Below, piece after piece: positions 1 through 14,100 of a stretch of DNA of 64,000 bases (its first letter is position 1; every line of letters starts with the position of its first letter). The notes below the pieces were generated by a model. The model searched no databases. It was not told where the DNA came from and was given only the letters and a program-made list of their open reading frames with translations. This DNA is from Centropus unirufus (Eukaryota; Chordata; Aves; Cuculiformes; Centropidae). The stretch covers positions 62,001 through 126,000 of the forward strand of contig VYZI01000131.1 in NCBI GenBank assembly GCA_013397695.1, read 5' to 3'. A program made the translations under genes and the position numbers.

Positions 1-170
1 TCAATTATTTCCATACCAAGAGACAATGTCAAATGCAGGATTAGGGCTCCTTCGCAGTCAACCAGAAAACACAGATAGGTTATGGGCAGATAGAAAAATT
101 AATGATTATACAAGTAAGCCTACACCTCTTCCTGGTGAGTGTTTTTAGAGCACAGCCCTTTGGGTTTCAC

Positions 171-193
171 AATGGTGACTCTTGGTCACCATT
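171..193. repeat. Perfect 9-bp inverted repeat (hairpin)
   Basis: AATGGTGAC at 171-179 is exactly complementary to GTCACCATT at 185-193, leaving a 5-base loop. The stem does not extend on either side. It is too short for a microRNA precursor. It may be chance. Confidence 0.7.
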
Positions 194-1656
194 ATGGTGT
201 ACAGAGATGCAAGTTATAGGGACACGAAGCTCAAGTTCCCCCACCGCTATCAAAGTCAACCACCTAAAAATCATCTAACTGCTGTTCTGCTAAATCTAAT
301 TCAGTGCAATGTGAAAGCTTTCCTTTAAAACCACATGAATGGGCAAGTGTGTTAAGTCAGTTATCAGGTGGGCTAACCGGGCATTAATAAAAGTCATTAT
401 ATAAATACAGCTAAAAGCTCATTTAAGATGAGCATAATAAAACCAGAAAGCTCCTTCCACTTTACTTCTCAGTCTGTCAGTCCTAAACATATGATATTCA
501 GCTCTGATATGGATGACAGGGGCTTGAAAGATTGACAACAGCTAAGCAGGAAAAGCCAAATGCCACTATGTGTAACTGGAATAAATTTTCCGAGTGCCTG
601 ATTTTTGCAAGTATTTTAAAGGCAGCAAATTGCAAACAAAATGCAGAGCATAGCATAGACATATGCACTAGGCTAAGTAAATATATATCAACCATCATTC
701 ATAATCATGCAACAACACAGTCCCTTTCCTCGTCTAAATATAGTTATTTATCAAGGAGCAAATTCTGAGTAATTACTGCGTGTCACTATATAATTCTATA
801 GAATGATTTTCACTGAGTAAATTTTTTGCTATGTTTGCTTCTTGGTTGTATTGCTAATAGGTATTAAATTCAATTAACTTCATTTTGTCATGCATTTTTT
901 TGACAAAATCCAGGTCCATTGATTAAAGTTTTGCTAATTGCTTCGATAGGCAAGGGCTTTATAACATATTTCTGCATATTCCACAGCAAATTCACTCACT
1001 ACTGGTGACCCAAAGACAGGGAAGGGCTTCCTAACTTCCTGTGTGGAAGTAAGTATTCATTCTTAACAGCACCAAACTGCAGTACCTGTGTGCATATGTT
1101 CCAGGATTAGAACTATGTAATTATGATTATTTGAATTGTGATTCAGGCTGGAATTTAGATTTAGTGAGTTTATACACGTGACTAGATGACCACAGAGGCA
1201 AGTGATAAGATGTATCATGAGTCCTATTTTTAACTGCTCTGGTGTGATCAGAACAGTCTGTGAGATAATAAGATTTTAAGCAGAAAACATAAATCTGAAC
1301 TTGAAACACATAATCATATATCCCTTGGGGCCTTTTAAAATCATAATTTCATAAGCCATTATTCATTAGGAAATTTTGGTGACAATTTTTGAAAGATTGA
1401 AGTCTTCTATCTTGTTCTGTACAAGCAGAGAAATGTATGAGATACCATAGAGTACAATTTTCTTATTCCTGATACCTGAGTTTTAGTAGGAATATATAAG
1501 AAGGAACATGTTTTGCAATGTTTTTTTGAAACTGTATCAACACAACTGAAAGCCCTAGCATTTCAGGGGAGTTTTCCACTGAAGTTCCACAAATGGAAGA
1601 TGTTACAGCATGAGACCACTAGAAAATGGCATGATGGAGATATATTCGCCAATAAA

Positions 1657-1676
1657 ATATTCCTATATAGGAATAT
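1657..1676. repeat. 20-bp perfect palindrome
   Basis: ATATTCCTATATAGGAATAT reads identically on both strands with no spacer. The next base on each side breaks the symmetry. The core contains two CC/GG steps, so it is not simply an AT run. No function can be assigned. Confidence 0.8.
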
Positions 1677-3393
1677 AATTTTCTGGAACAAAATTAATGA
1701 CCCATTTCCCCAAGATAATTGTAACTGAGCTGTTCTTACTAAAGCTATGTCTGTGAAGGGTGGGATTTATTTTTCTTTACCTTCTTAATCAATACAGCTG
1801 CGCTGATAAATGATTTATATATAAAACAATACTAAGGCAACAGAAGCATCGAGAACCTCAGTATCCACAGAGACCCGGTGGCCCAAGCAGAAGACACCTG
1901 GCAGCAGATTTGTGGCTGAAAGAAAGTGAAACCTCTCTGCTCTTCCAGCACCCACCGTGTACAGAGCTTCAGTTCTGCCCATCAGCAAGCAACAAGTGAC
2001 ACCAAACCATGAAGCTGTCCCCCCTCCTGTCTCAAAATACCCCAGCTTTTGCAGCAGGATTTGGGTCGTTCTGATCTGGAAAGTCAGTGAGTAATTGCCT
2101 CTGCTCCAGCTACGAGCAGCTCCCAACTTCTTTTGCAACTGCCTCAGGCCAACAATTTTACAGGTGTCAGAGAGATTTTTCAAGCCCAGTATAAAGGCAT
2201 GACATCATCAACAAGAATCTCAAAGATCGGCTTACAAATCAAAACAGATGAAAACTCTGCAATAATAGACTTAATAGGAAAACTGTTCTTTTACAATGTT
2301 TCCTTAAATTTCTTTGTGTTTGTCTATCTTACACATATACACAGCTTTATAAACAATTTTATTTGAAATATTATAAAGGGAGAAATTTAATGTTCCACCC
2401 TTCCTATTCTATTAATAAAGATTAATTATTACATGTCGGTTTTGAAACGTTTGTAATTCGGAGCCTCAGTAGAAAGCACTGAAGCCATATATAAACTCTA
2501 ACAGCAATATAAAACTCTAATAGCAACACGGTATATATCATAAGCAAGTAAGAGTTCTAGGCATATAAAAGTTACAACAAAGTAACAAAGCCTGAGAGGA
2601 AGTCCTATTACACAAATAAAAATAAACCCTTCAGTAAACAAGCGGTATAGTGAAGACAAAGGACACAAAGGGAAAGCGCCAACCTCGTAACTCACCCTGA
2701 TGCTCAGGAATTCCAATGATTTTTTGCATCTCAAATACACAGGTCTGATACAATTATGAAGCAACAGAGCATATTCTTTATTACTATTCACCGAAACCTT
2801 GCATTTCTTTCAAGGGAAGATTCTCCTTTTCCCAAATGATGCATTTTCTCACATTTTCTGTCTTTTAAAGTAACATATCACAAACCTTTCACTGTTTGAA
2901 AACTTAATAGGAAATAAAGTCTTACGATAGATTTATTTTCATTTTTCTTTTCACTTATTTTTAATCTCTGCCACAAGTTTTTGTGAAAATAACTTACCAT
3001 TTTCCAGCAGTTCTGTTTTACATCGTTGAAATTCTAGGCATGGTTTGAGGATTTTTAAGCTAAAAGGCACAGTTCTGCCTTGGCTGGTAAACAAATCCAC
3101 TCTGGTCACATACCTGTAGCTCTGCTGTAACTGCACAGAAGGCAACAGCAAGCAGCTGCCAAAGGGCGTTCCCTATACATATCCCTGTTGTATAGATAAA
3201 AAACAATCCTGGCTACAGGTGGAGCCTTCCAACAGCAGTCACTGGCTGACATCAGTGGCCTTGATACTATGGCATGGGAAGGTTTCAGAGACCCCCAAAC
3301 TGTAAACAGAAATGGTTGGTTACCATACTGACCTAGAAGCAATGCATGCGAGCTGCCCACGGGCAGTAACATAGGCAGAGGAGTATTTATTGT

Positions 3394-3420
3394 ATGTACT
3401 ATAATGTACTATAATGTACT
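3394..3420. repeat. Short tandem repeat, 10-bp unit
   Basis: The unit ATGTACTATA is repeated about 2.7 times without mismatch. It is a short local duplication, not a larger satellite array. Confidence 0.8.
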
Positions 3421-6043
3421 GCAACAAAAACCACCGACTGCTTGGATGCCACTGCTTCAGAGTTAGCATGCAGAACTCATGCCTGGTAGCCTGTAATACT
3501 ACATGTGTATGTATTATCGGGGCAGAGAGATGTGCCTTTAATGTCTGTGTTTGGTCTAGTATCTTGAGACTGGGTTGTAATTTGAATGCAATAATAAAGA
3601 GGTGGTCAGAGGGCTGATCCAGGTGAAAACTACCTCTGTCAAAACAAAATAAATTATTAGATTGCAAAAATACATGCATATTAGTTTTAAAAATTCCCTC
3701 ATCTGACTGGCTGCACAACTCCTCAAGATGCAGTGTTGACTCAGGAAGGTAGGCAGACAATCATGCCTGAGGGCGGAAGGCTGAACCTAGCAGAAGTTAG
3801 AAGTAAGGACTAAAGTTCATCATGCAATCAGATTCTTTGTTGCCAAGGGTTTAATTGTGTCATAGCATATTGAGTATGTTTGTATCCAAAGACACTTAAC
3901 ATCAATCTACTCTGGATGGTTATAAAGGGTAATTATCCTTGAAAAAGATTTGAAGTATGGATATAGTCAAATATCAAGCCATCTAACATTTATGGAAATA
4001 TTTAAAAGCATGGGCACCCCAAGATGAATCTAACAAAATTTCAATAATAGTGTGATTCATTCAGGCCTTGGGAAAATAATAAAGAGCTTCATCCAAGCAA
4101 AAACCTAGTGGAAGGCTGCAGAGTGAATATTCTGCTGGAGCTGAGATCAGCAATTATGTTGAGTATCATAATACCAGCTGCTGAAATTATTATGAGGGAA
4201 AGATGAAAACTACCAGAACCGCCTGAAGAACCAAGAATAATGCAATGTGGCATTAGAACATCTGTGGAGATAAAGCATCTGATAAAGTATGCAAACTATC
4301 ATCTTGTTCACTAGAAAATGGGAAAAATCTTTACGTACATCTAAGTGACCCAGCAGGAAAGCTATGTTCTTCTCAAGAATGTCTTGTCTCCATGGGATAC
4401 TTTGCTAAATCTGTGTAAATTTCCTCTTGCTGCTGATAATGAACTTTCCTTCAGTTATCTTGACTTTATCAGGTCAGTCCCCAAAACCATAATGTATCTA
4501 TTTTTCTAAGGTCTCCAATAGTAAAAAAAATAAGGGCCCATCTGTACATAATTAAGCTTCACTGATACAGAAAAGAAGTAGAGAAGCTCAACTATATCAG
4601 CAAGGAATTCTTGTGCTCCTCTGTAGTGAATGGAGACAGGCAACAGAATGAACATTTAAATGTTAAACCATGTTCCTAAGCATTTAAATAGCATAACGTG
4701 AATCCACTTCTTAAGATGAGAGTAAACATAAACAAATGTTTAGTAACTGCTCACAGCAAGGCATTTTCAGCCCATCTATAAAAATCATACAGTGATTTAA
4801 AAACAAAAGAGATTAATAGACCCCAAATCATCAGGTTTCCCCCCTGCAAAGTATGTTTTCTATTTACAGGTACCTTCTTTCAGAGCTTGCTTGCATTGTG
4901 ACAAACCACTTTTTCACTTGATTCTCAAAAAACTTCTTGCTAGACCCCTTGCTTTTTCTTTTTGTAACTTCTAGATTTACATACACACAAATGTGCATCA
5001 ATGAAGACATGCAGATGAGCATTTTTGCCTCTCCTAATTTTCCAGCATTCCTTGGTACCTGTGAATGACACTTCCAGCATACAAATCCCTACTATTTTCA
5101 ACATGTCTTCATACTGCCAAGTAATCTCAGAAATAAAAAAAATTAGAGACAGAAAAACTCGAGGTTAAAAATATATTGCTCCAGCTATCTTCTCTTCATT
5201 CATTAGGTATTCAACAGACATATGTATGTATGAACGCACATTATTAATTTATGCCTCCCCAGCACTTGCAGCATTTTATCTGCAGAGCGAGGAGTTTGCA
5301 TGTGGCACTGTGTAGTGTGTAGGGGAACACCCACATCAGGGCTTCTTGTCCTCAGTTTGCTAAAAGCCGCAGCAGCTGTCAACTGGGCACTGTGTTGGAT
5401 GGACAGTAAACAGCAAAACAGGGCAGTGGGAATAAAGTGATCAGTTTCTTTGAGAAAGGAACTTGTTTTAGTACCTTTCTACCCCAAGAAGAAAAAATAT
5501 GTGGAATTATTCGGCAAGTTACAGGTTGGTTGGTGGGGTTTCAGATCTGATGTTTAGTAGTTAATTCTTGCAACAGATTTTTAAAATGTCATTAAATTGG
5601 TTCAAACGTTTTGACTTCTGTGCACATTGCAAACTTTTGACAACTAAGTATCCTCTCAATTTTTTTTCTCTTATTACTGCTGGGTTTTAGTTCAATAAAT
5701 TGTGGACAGCCATTGAAGTAGGGGAAAAAAACATAATTTATGTTTTATGTAACATAACATATCTCATAATTAGAACAAGTTCTTCCCATGTTCTGCCCAA
5801 TCACTCAAGTAAGATGCAGCATCAGTGTCTGTAGTTCACTACAGTCTTGTTGGAGGTGTGCAATAAAATCTTGCTTTCAGCCACTTGTAAATTTTAAATT
5901 CTTTTCACCACAAAATCTCTGCCACTGGGATACCTTTGAATGGTGGATATGAAGCCCTCAGTCACAATTACTCATGTCTCCATAGCTATTTTACACTAGC
6001 ATTTATATACATAAATTATACCTAAATAAGTATTTATATATTT

Positions 6044-6083
6044 NNNNNNNNNNNNNNNNNNNNNNNNNNNNNNNNNNNNNNNN
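6044..6083. other. Assembly gap (40 N)
   Basis: A run of 40 undetermined bases. The left flank is AT-rich with TATTTATATA-like sequence, which may explain the break. The true size of the gap is unknown. Confidence 0.99.
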
Positions 6084-7905
6084 AATTCAGTTTTAATACT
6101 GAACAGCTGCAGTGTTTTCATACTAATAGGTGGTCTGTAAGCTAGCAGGAGCACTTCCACAAGGACAGTGTCTCAGGAGAAATAAAGAAATACATAATTT
6201 GTTCTAGCTGGCTTTTCCTAATTCCATTTACTAGGATTTAATTGAATGAATGTAGAAAAGCTACCTAAAAACCATACACATTATGATAGCTTGTTCTATT
6301 TCAGAAATATGTCTATAGATTTCTGTACGTATGTTACCTTTCAGGTTCAAATCTAATGCTAGTAACTAAGCCGATTTTGATCATCAAGTATTAGATAAGC
6401 ATATAGTGCTGCTACATGGATAAATGGGGATTCCTACACATGAGAGATCACAATTTAGTTAGACCTTGTAGATCATGCTGTCAGTAGTGGTCAGCATCAG
6501 TCTTGGAAGCAGCTGTGACAGAATTTGCCTTGTAGGTGAGATACCTGGTGCAATGGACTCATTCTTTGGACCTGGATTTTCATTTGTCTTTTGGAAAGGC
6601 ACCAATGTATTTATGCAAGCACTTTGAAAAATACAGGGACTCTGTCAGATCACGTGGCACCTGAGAGAGAACATAGAAGCTATTTTCAAGATTTTAGAAA
6701 TGCACACATACAAGTTACTGATTTAATTTATCACCAACAGCTCTTCTATAAGGTTATTACAAAGGCACACTGATATTTTACTGAATTATCCATCATCCAG
6801 AGCTACAATACATCCATCATTTAATAAAATTTAACTTCCATGGATAATCTACTTGGTCTTTTCACTTAAGTTTTAATCTACTTTTCCTTAAAACAGATTT
6901 GGAGAGTATCAAGGTGAGACACTAACAAAACAACTGAAAAAATCCCTGAGTTAACTTTCAGGTACAGTCACAGCACTAATACTGCTTACCAGGAAGTTTG
7001 AAAGACCTCATGCTGCAACCTTTTATTAATGTTCAACCTTGATCTTTCTGCACCCCTTGATTGTGTGACTTACTTGAAAGACTTGATACATACAGGATTT
7101 TTCAAATGTCTTAAGGATTTTTTTATATAGATTATATAGATGCTATTTATAGCAGTTGTGATTTAGTATAACACAAACAAATATATTTAAGAGATAACGT
7201 TAAGCAAATCAGAGACAACACCGTTCCCAGAACCGAACTTCTTTAGCTCTCTCCGTCATTGGGCTTCTCACCACTGTCAAGGGTATCATCATGTATTTTC
7301 ACACTGGCAGCACAGGATGAATTTCACTCCTCAGACAGTTTCCAATTAATCTAATTTCTGTCAGCTTCTCGGAAAGATGGTGGCTGGATGCCTTAGACAG
7401 ATGAATTTGAAATAAATTGGAAGGAAGATAGATGTTGTTAACTGGGTCTGTCCTGCAGACTGATGCCTCAGCTGTGAACTGGTGGAAATTCTTGTCAGCA
7501 TAGATTGTTTGTTTTGATCATGCTGTGTCATTTTAGTGTGATAATAATGGAAATTGCGTTATTTGGTGGCAGCAGCAAACTTTCAAGGGAAGTTAAAAGC
7601 ACGTGGGCATTGAGGAACTTATAACTAAGAACAGCAACAAAACTCAGCAATCTGCTGTGTAGGTGATACTGCAAAACACATGAAAGCTTGCCTGAAACCA
7701 TCCACCGCATCTGTTGGTGTGCTGTAATCCAGTGGTATCATGTTTTAAATTTTCCCTGAGGTGAAAGAACTCAATGTAAACAGTCTGCTTATGCTTTCAA
7801 ATACTTTCATGTACTGCTAACTGGAGACCTAATACAAATAAAACCAATGTGCATGGCACATGCTTTAGCTGCAGCTCTGGCAAAAAGAATGTTTTCTTGT
7901 CCCAG
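6084..7905. other. Non-coding stretch, no gene seen
   Basis: Unique AT-rich sequence between the assembly gap and the exon-like ORF. I see no transposon, RNA gene or exon here. The ORFs are about 60 codons and unrecognised. Confidence 0.6.
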
Positions 7906-8051
7906 GTGGAGGACAGCGAGCACTCTCTTTCAGTACGAGATTGCTTCATTTGCCATCGAGTTAAACTTCTGATGCTTCCTCCAGCAAAAGAAGAGGAGGC
8001 GGCTGGGGTGGCAGATGTCACCTACTGTGTCCTTGTGGAGCTGATACACAG
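7906..8051 (+). other. Candidate internal coding exon
   Basis: A 146-base segment sits between a good 3' splice site (pyrimidine-rich TTTTCTTGTCCCAG ending at 7905) and a good 5' splice site (ACAG/GTATGT, donor starting at 8052). It is open in the frame that starts at its first base: 48 full codons plus two bases (phase 0 to phase 2). The segment is visibly richer in G+C than its flanks. The predicted peptide has a CxxC pair (DCFICH), a PPAKEEE stretch and a hydrophobic end (TYCVLVELIH). I do not recognise the family. A non-coding exon or a chance open frame is possible. Partner exons would lie elsewhere and are not identified. Confidence 0.3.
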
Positions 8052-8133
8052 GTATGTAACCCATTCCATCCACTGATGGGCTGTGGTGGGATGAAACTCA
8101 GCAGAGAGTTGTTGTTCCCTCCACTGACATGAT

Positions 8134-8172
8134 ATGATAAATTCTTGAAAAAATGATAAATTCTATGAAAAA
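8134..8172. repeat. Imperfect tandem duplication, ~19-bp unit
   Basis: ATGATAAATTCTTGAAAAA at 8134-8152 is followed directly by a near copy, ATGATAAATTCTATGAAAAA, at 8153-8172. The copies differ by small changes in the middle, consistent with local slippage. Confidence 0.75.
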
Positions 8173-11100
8173 AGCATTTTTTTCTCTTAAAATCTGCCTG
8201 TGGCCTTAATTACTAATGTTGGTTACCCTAGATAAATGCCCAATCAGGACCAATTTGCACCACTTCATCTAGGGAGGAAAAGCGGTGGACCACCAGTACC
8301 TCTGTCTTTCTGTTGCTATGTTTTCCAAGTATTTTCCGATGTTACACCATTTGTACAGAACCCCAGGAACTGTCATAGGAAGTTACTGGGACGCATATAA
8401 TTTTGTAACCCTTCAGCAGGTGCATTTTTACAAAACTGAGACAGAGATGGGGGCAAGGGAACGGGCTCAGGGGCTGAGGCTTACTTGGAGGCCTTTACAA
8501 AAGAAGCAGAGATAAATCTTATATAAGAAGCTGACAGAAAATGGGAGAACGCACGGTATCTGGCATCTGTTCTTGTGCAGAATGGAATGAGAATAGGGGA
8601 AGATAAATAATATACTTTGAGAAAACTTTCCCACTTCATGGACAGCCTTCTGAGACACCTGCTACCTTTGCCTTCATCTGTGCTTCCCAAGAAAGAAAAT
8701 AAAATGCATAGCAACAGGAAAGGCAACTATCAGAAACCTTTCGAATCCCCAGGAGCAGGAGTACGCACAAACACTTTGTTATGCCTCAAAATTTTTACGT
8801 AACTCAAAATGTCTGCGTAGCCTGTGATAGGTCATTTACCTCACAAAAATCTCAAATCCCTTTAAAGCTGAAGATATTAATGAAACTGTGGACCAGAAAA
8901 TAATTTCCGTTGATTTTTGTTTCTTTTGTTTGCTGTTGTTATAAACATGCTTCTCATTCAAAAGACTTATTTTTAACCCATGAATTGCACCAGCATCTGG
9001 ACACAGGGAGGAGAAAGCAATAGGACATGCGTCAGCGCAGGGGAGGAAGCAGCATTATGGGAAAAGCAAGAAATAGGAAAAAGTCAAGGAGTGGTTATAT
9101 GTTTGCATTTTCAAATGAACCTGAAGTTCCCCAGGGAAGACAGTAACTACTGAGAGCAGCCAGTGAGACATGGCAGCACTACCAGGCACACACAGAGTGG
9201 GAGTGCACACCAGCACCAAGCACGATATCTTGCTCCGTGCAAACTCCCTGACCTCTGAGGGGATGCAATGGGCTGTGCAATTCCCACACAATCTAGTGGA
9301 AGGTTAGGGCAGGTGCTAGGGTCTATTAGCTGTGTATCACCAGACCTAGAGGAGGTATCAAGTCCGGAGATGGCAGCTAAATGGCCAGGTCAGAGGCTTG
9401 TTAGCTCTGCCACTGTGAGAGGCCCAGCTCTCCTGACAGATGTAATCCCATCCCCTGATTCTTTCCTTTGGTAACCTGGAGCAGGACAAAAGCTGGATGT
9501 TCATCAAGGAGACATCTGCTGTCAATATGTCCAGGTGTGCTTTTTCCCAGGCCCGTGCCCGCCACAGCTCAGGATGGACCATTTTTCCAAGGATGGTGCA
9601 AGACAGTACAATGAGTTAGAAAATAACAGCACAGCAACCACAGAAGTCCAACTCACTGTAAGATGTTTTGTTGTCCTCTACGGACCTTGTAGCTTATGCA
9701 TAGGATCTACCCATGTTGTAAAACTGAGAATGTGCAACGCATTTTAAGAACATTACTGCTGCTCTCTAAAACATTTATCTAAATTACCTAGCACAATTAT
9801 CATGGGTTACGTGGCCCCCATGCTCTTCAGCAGTTAAGTAACTTGTGTAACCAAGATTTTAAATTCTCTCACAATCATTTCAAAACATCTTTTTGAAAAA
9901 AAAATAAACAAGACAAAACCAGCACAGATTTGAAGCATGCGCATAGACACAAAAAAGTCCACTTCTGTGTAACCCAGTAATTCCTTGCCCAGCATTTATA
10001 CAAGGAGAGGAAAGGCAGTTTTCTAAGCCTCTCCCTTTTTTACAATCATTATACAACACAGTAATTAAGGTCAGCTGATTTCATCGCTCTTTAACTGAGT
10101 TCACAGCCCTGACAACAGAAACTTGTATGTGATTCACAGAAAGGTTTTTCATGTTGTTTCCACCCACCACTACTGTTATAAAATTCCTTTAATGTGTTGG
10201 CTGCTCATTTTGCTTAACCTTTGGAGGTTGTAATGTTGTGCCTTCACAAGGCTGAACTCTAAGACTGCTGAGAAAGCAGGTACAAGGTAGTTAAAATAAT
10301 TTAGGAACAATAATTAAATACAATACCTACACACACCAGTTTCAAGCATAATCTTAGCTATATTTTCCTGATACAACTGTGGAATTCCACTATCATAGAA
10401 GTTTTCTTGAAGACCCGGACTATTTAAAGCTGCAGAGCAAAAGGAATTGAAAAAAATAAAAATAAAATACGTCAAGGAGAAGAACTTGCTAACCTTCTAG
10501 GGCAACAAGTCTAGCCAGGTATAGTGAATTACAGAGAGAGAAATGACAGCTGGGCTTGAAACCACCACCACCACAGACTTTCTTTTGCAAGCATCTGGGT
10601 AATGATATCAACAGATGTGGAATTCTGGGTTTCAATTGCTAGGATGACTAATGACAATAAATCAGCACAGCAAAGTATATCACAGAGCTATCACCTCATC
10701 TGCTGCTCCCAGAGACACAGCAGGCTTGCTCTCTTTTGCTTTGATTTTATATTTTAGTTTGGTACTTTTAACTACTTCATTATTTTAAATAAGTCTCTAA
10801 CATTTTACCCTGAGTTTATTTCTTCAGCTTGTTCATTTCAGTCACCGGATTTAGGTGCACAACAAATGGTCCCTAGTTTAACAGTGATGTGCAAAAGAGC
10901 CTTAATTAAAATGTCAATTAAAATGATAAGACAATTACAGTGGCAATTTTGTCTGAGAAATGGGCATTCACAGCTGAAGGTAATGATTAAATTTCTGTAA
11001 AAAAAAAAAAGTTCTTTATTTTGGACTATGATCAGCCAGCAAAGTACTTGAAATGCAGAAATTGGACTCCTCCAGAAAATATTCTGGACAAACAGTTATT

Positions 11101-14100
11101 TTAGTGGCAACTTGAATTTTGAGTGGATGTGTTGCTTCTCCATTTTGTGGAATTTAATAAAAATGGCACCACATATAATGGGCTGTAAATAGAACTTGGG
11201 TATTTCTCTTCAGTTATTGTTGCCCCCTCTAATGTAAAGTATTTATGTCACAGTAAGATCTTAATAATTTTCAGTAAGTATTGATATAACATACCAAACA
11301 ATAATGATGCAGAAATACTTATACAGACTGTAAATTAAGAACTGTTTATTACATTGTACCAACACTTATGTAATCTTAGTTGGTCTTTAACCACCGCAGC
11401 AATAAATCCAGTGCATCGTATTGCAACGACCAACTGAATTGGTAACTACTGACTCTTTAGCTTGTGTTTCTACTCAAGAAGCACCCTGCCAAAAGCATTG
11501 CACAACACGGCTGAAACCCAGAGTGCACCAGCTCATCAACTGCTAACCCTGACAGTGTTTCTTGGGCTGCTGCTCATGCATGGCACACCTTCTCCCTTGC
11601 CTGCCCTCAGAGCACCATCACACTCCTCAGCAGCACAAGTTCATCTTGGAAGAGCAATGTCAGTGTAGAACTTGGGCCCCATGCCATGGATGGTGTTGGT
11701 TTGTTTTGTTTTTTTTTATTTTGGGTACACACTCATTTTTATCTTTTCAGTTCACTGATAGGATTTTTTAATTTGTGACCATTGTATCTTCTTGTATTGT
11801 GAATTAGAGTAATGCTAAAATAACGATAAAAATGACACATTTCTCTTAACATTGACATTAAAAAACTGTGCCAGCACTCACTGATTGAAAATATAGAAAT
11901 AAATAGACAAATGTTGAAACAAAATTTCTAAAGCCATCTATGAGTTTGCCTAAGCTAGACAGTGTAGGTAGTTTGGTGAATCTGGCACTTATATTTGCAG
12001 GCAGACATTAGGAACAATGTTGTCCTGGCCTTCAGCATCAGTAAAGCTGTTTATTTTATCAGAACCGCAGAAAGCTAACTTGATGTTAACCTACTAATTA
12101 AAAAAAACCACTAGGGCATATGTCTATAGCTTCGGTACTATTGCCACCTACAGGTATTTTTCTCATCCTTCATTACAAAAAAATACTTAGTAAATATGCT
12201 GTTCTAGTACTCTGATAAATTCAGTTGTTACCATGTACGCCACTGAAGATGTAACATCAGCAGCTTTCTGAGTACAAGCTACAACTGAACACCTACTAGA
12301 AGTCTGGATGATTCAGTAAACTGCTACTCATTTGAATGAGGAATGAAAAGCCAGTGGCAGAAAGAATAAAAATAAAAACTCTGTTTAGCTAGAGAAAAAA
12401 AAGGCTTGTTTTATGTGATCAGACACTATTTTAGAAGTCAGTCTCTGCAGACAGTAAAATCCCATAGAGGACACGCTCGATAGTAGACCCTAGTGAAGTG
12501 TGGGAACATTCAGGTTAACCTTGGGCAGCAAAAATCCTACAGTTGAAGCTAGCTCGGGTGTCTGCTGAATGAGGAATTAATGAGTTTGGTAACCCTAAGC
12601 TACAGTTGACAGCACAAAGTGCGCAGCAAGGATGTGGTTATTGCCGCCTTGTCTAAGACGGGGAGGAACAGCCTTCAATTTTTTTAAGGTAACGTATGCT
12701 TGTGCAGTGCAGAGTGTCCTCTGAGAAACTGCTCTACATTTTTAACGTTTTTCTCTCCATTTGGAAGTATACATATATATTTTAAAAGCTATTCCAATCA
12801 TAATTTATAATGGTGACTATAATACCTTGAGCTCAGACTGATTGCCTATGAATAAGTCAATAGCAAAGTTCTCCAAATGAAGTATTTAAGCTTATTTGTG
12901 TTGCTATTTTAGTTACCCACACTGTATTTTCCAGATGCATTCAGATATCTGCAAACATCACTGGAAAACAAAAGGTGTGAGTACTAGCCATTTTACAAAA
13001 AGCTGATAAAACCAAAATATTAGCACAATGGCATAGTGAGAACAAGAAAATAAACCACTTTTGTCACATTTTAGACTTAGCAAAAGCAAAGCTGCTTGAG
13101 CACAGCACTGGAAAGTACTGAGAGTGCTGAGACACTAGGGCTTGGGAGGATGGGCGTGGGACATGGCGCAGAAGATCTTGGAAAACTGGGGAGTATAGTA
13201 GCCTTTTTTGAGAGTGCCGTTTAAAAACTGGGGTTTTTTACTGAAAACAAGGGTCTGATTTTAAAAATGTTTCCCACTTTTATGCACATGGATGGGTGCA
13301 AGTACTGACAGAGGGGAGAGTGTTGCTGGCTGGAAAGGTGAACTCTCAGGACAGCCACAGGTCCATCTTCCACACTGTATTAATTATCCATATATTCACA
13401 ACATTACTGGCAGAGCTAATTCACTGTGACTAACACTTCAGCTAGATCTGAGCCATGTAATTATTTCAGAGTCAAAAAGCCATAACATATCCACTCTGAA
13501 AACAAATTATTTAGCATTTGCCTGTATACAGAATATGAATGATGTTGATACATCTTGGTCTTTCATATTAATGCATCATTTCAATCCAAGTTCAAATATT
13601 TCTTTTGGCATGCCTTTTGTCATGTTTGTGCGCATAAATTTAGGAGTTGATAAATGCAATGCAACCACCGCCTAAATACTACATGCCAGATAAACCAAAC
13701 TGGATATGAAGTTCTATGCAATAAGGTACAAAAAAGGTATGTATTACTGCACTGGACATCTACAAAACGTTATCCATTCAGGAGATAGAGGTTTACACCA
13801 TATAAAGAGAAATTAGAGGCATTTCTTGTAGAAGTACCTGTTTTTTAGTGCTCTATTTTTAAGGTAAATGGCTGAGTTTGAACTTTATCACCCTCAGTCC
13901 CCTTTATGAGATTTCAAAGAGGTAATGAAAAAAATATTTTTCTTCATTTTCTCACACATTCATTCAACAATATTTTTTTGCACAATTGAGCTCTAGCTGT
14001 GTCTCCTCTCTGTATGGGGTCTTTCCACAGTAAAACAAAAACCAGGTTGGTTTTCAACAGTAGAATTAAAGGGGGAAAAGCAACAGGAAAAAATTATGTA

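Larger units (their letters stand above)
1..6043. other. Non-coding stretch, no gene seen
   Basis: AT-rich unique sequence with no recognisable exon or transposon. The two longest open frames, on the minus strand at 1815-2183 (122 codons) and 3320-3760 (146 codons), start at TTG rather than ATG and resemble no family I know, so I treat them as chance. Local structure worth naming is listed separately: an inverted repeat at 171-193, a 20-base palindrome at 1657-1676 and a short tandem repeat at 3394-3420. On the minus strand a segment around 2999-3060 has a GTAAGT-type donor and a weak acceptor, but is too short to call. Confidence 0.6.

Noticed and set aside
2999..3060. Minus-strand 62-base exon-like segment with a GTAAGT donor
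   Set aside because: The acceptor is weak, the segment is short, and other donor-like sites nearby show that such matches are easy to find by chance.
3320..3760. 146-codon minus-strand open frame
   Set aside because: It begins at TTG rather than ATG, has no recognisable domain, and lies in AT-rich sequence with no splice context. A chance frame of this size is expected in 64 kb.
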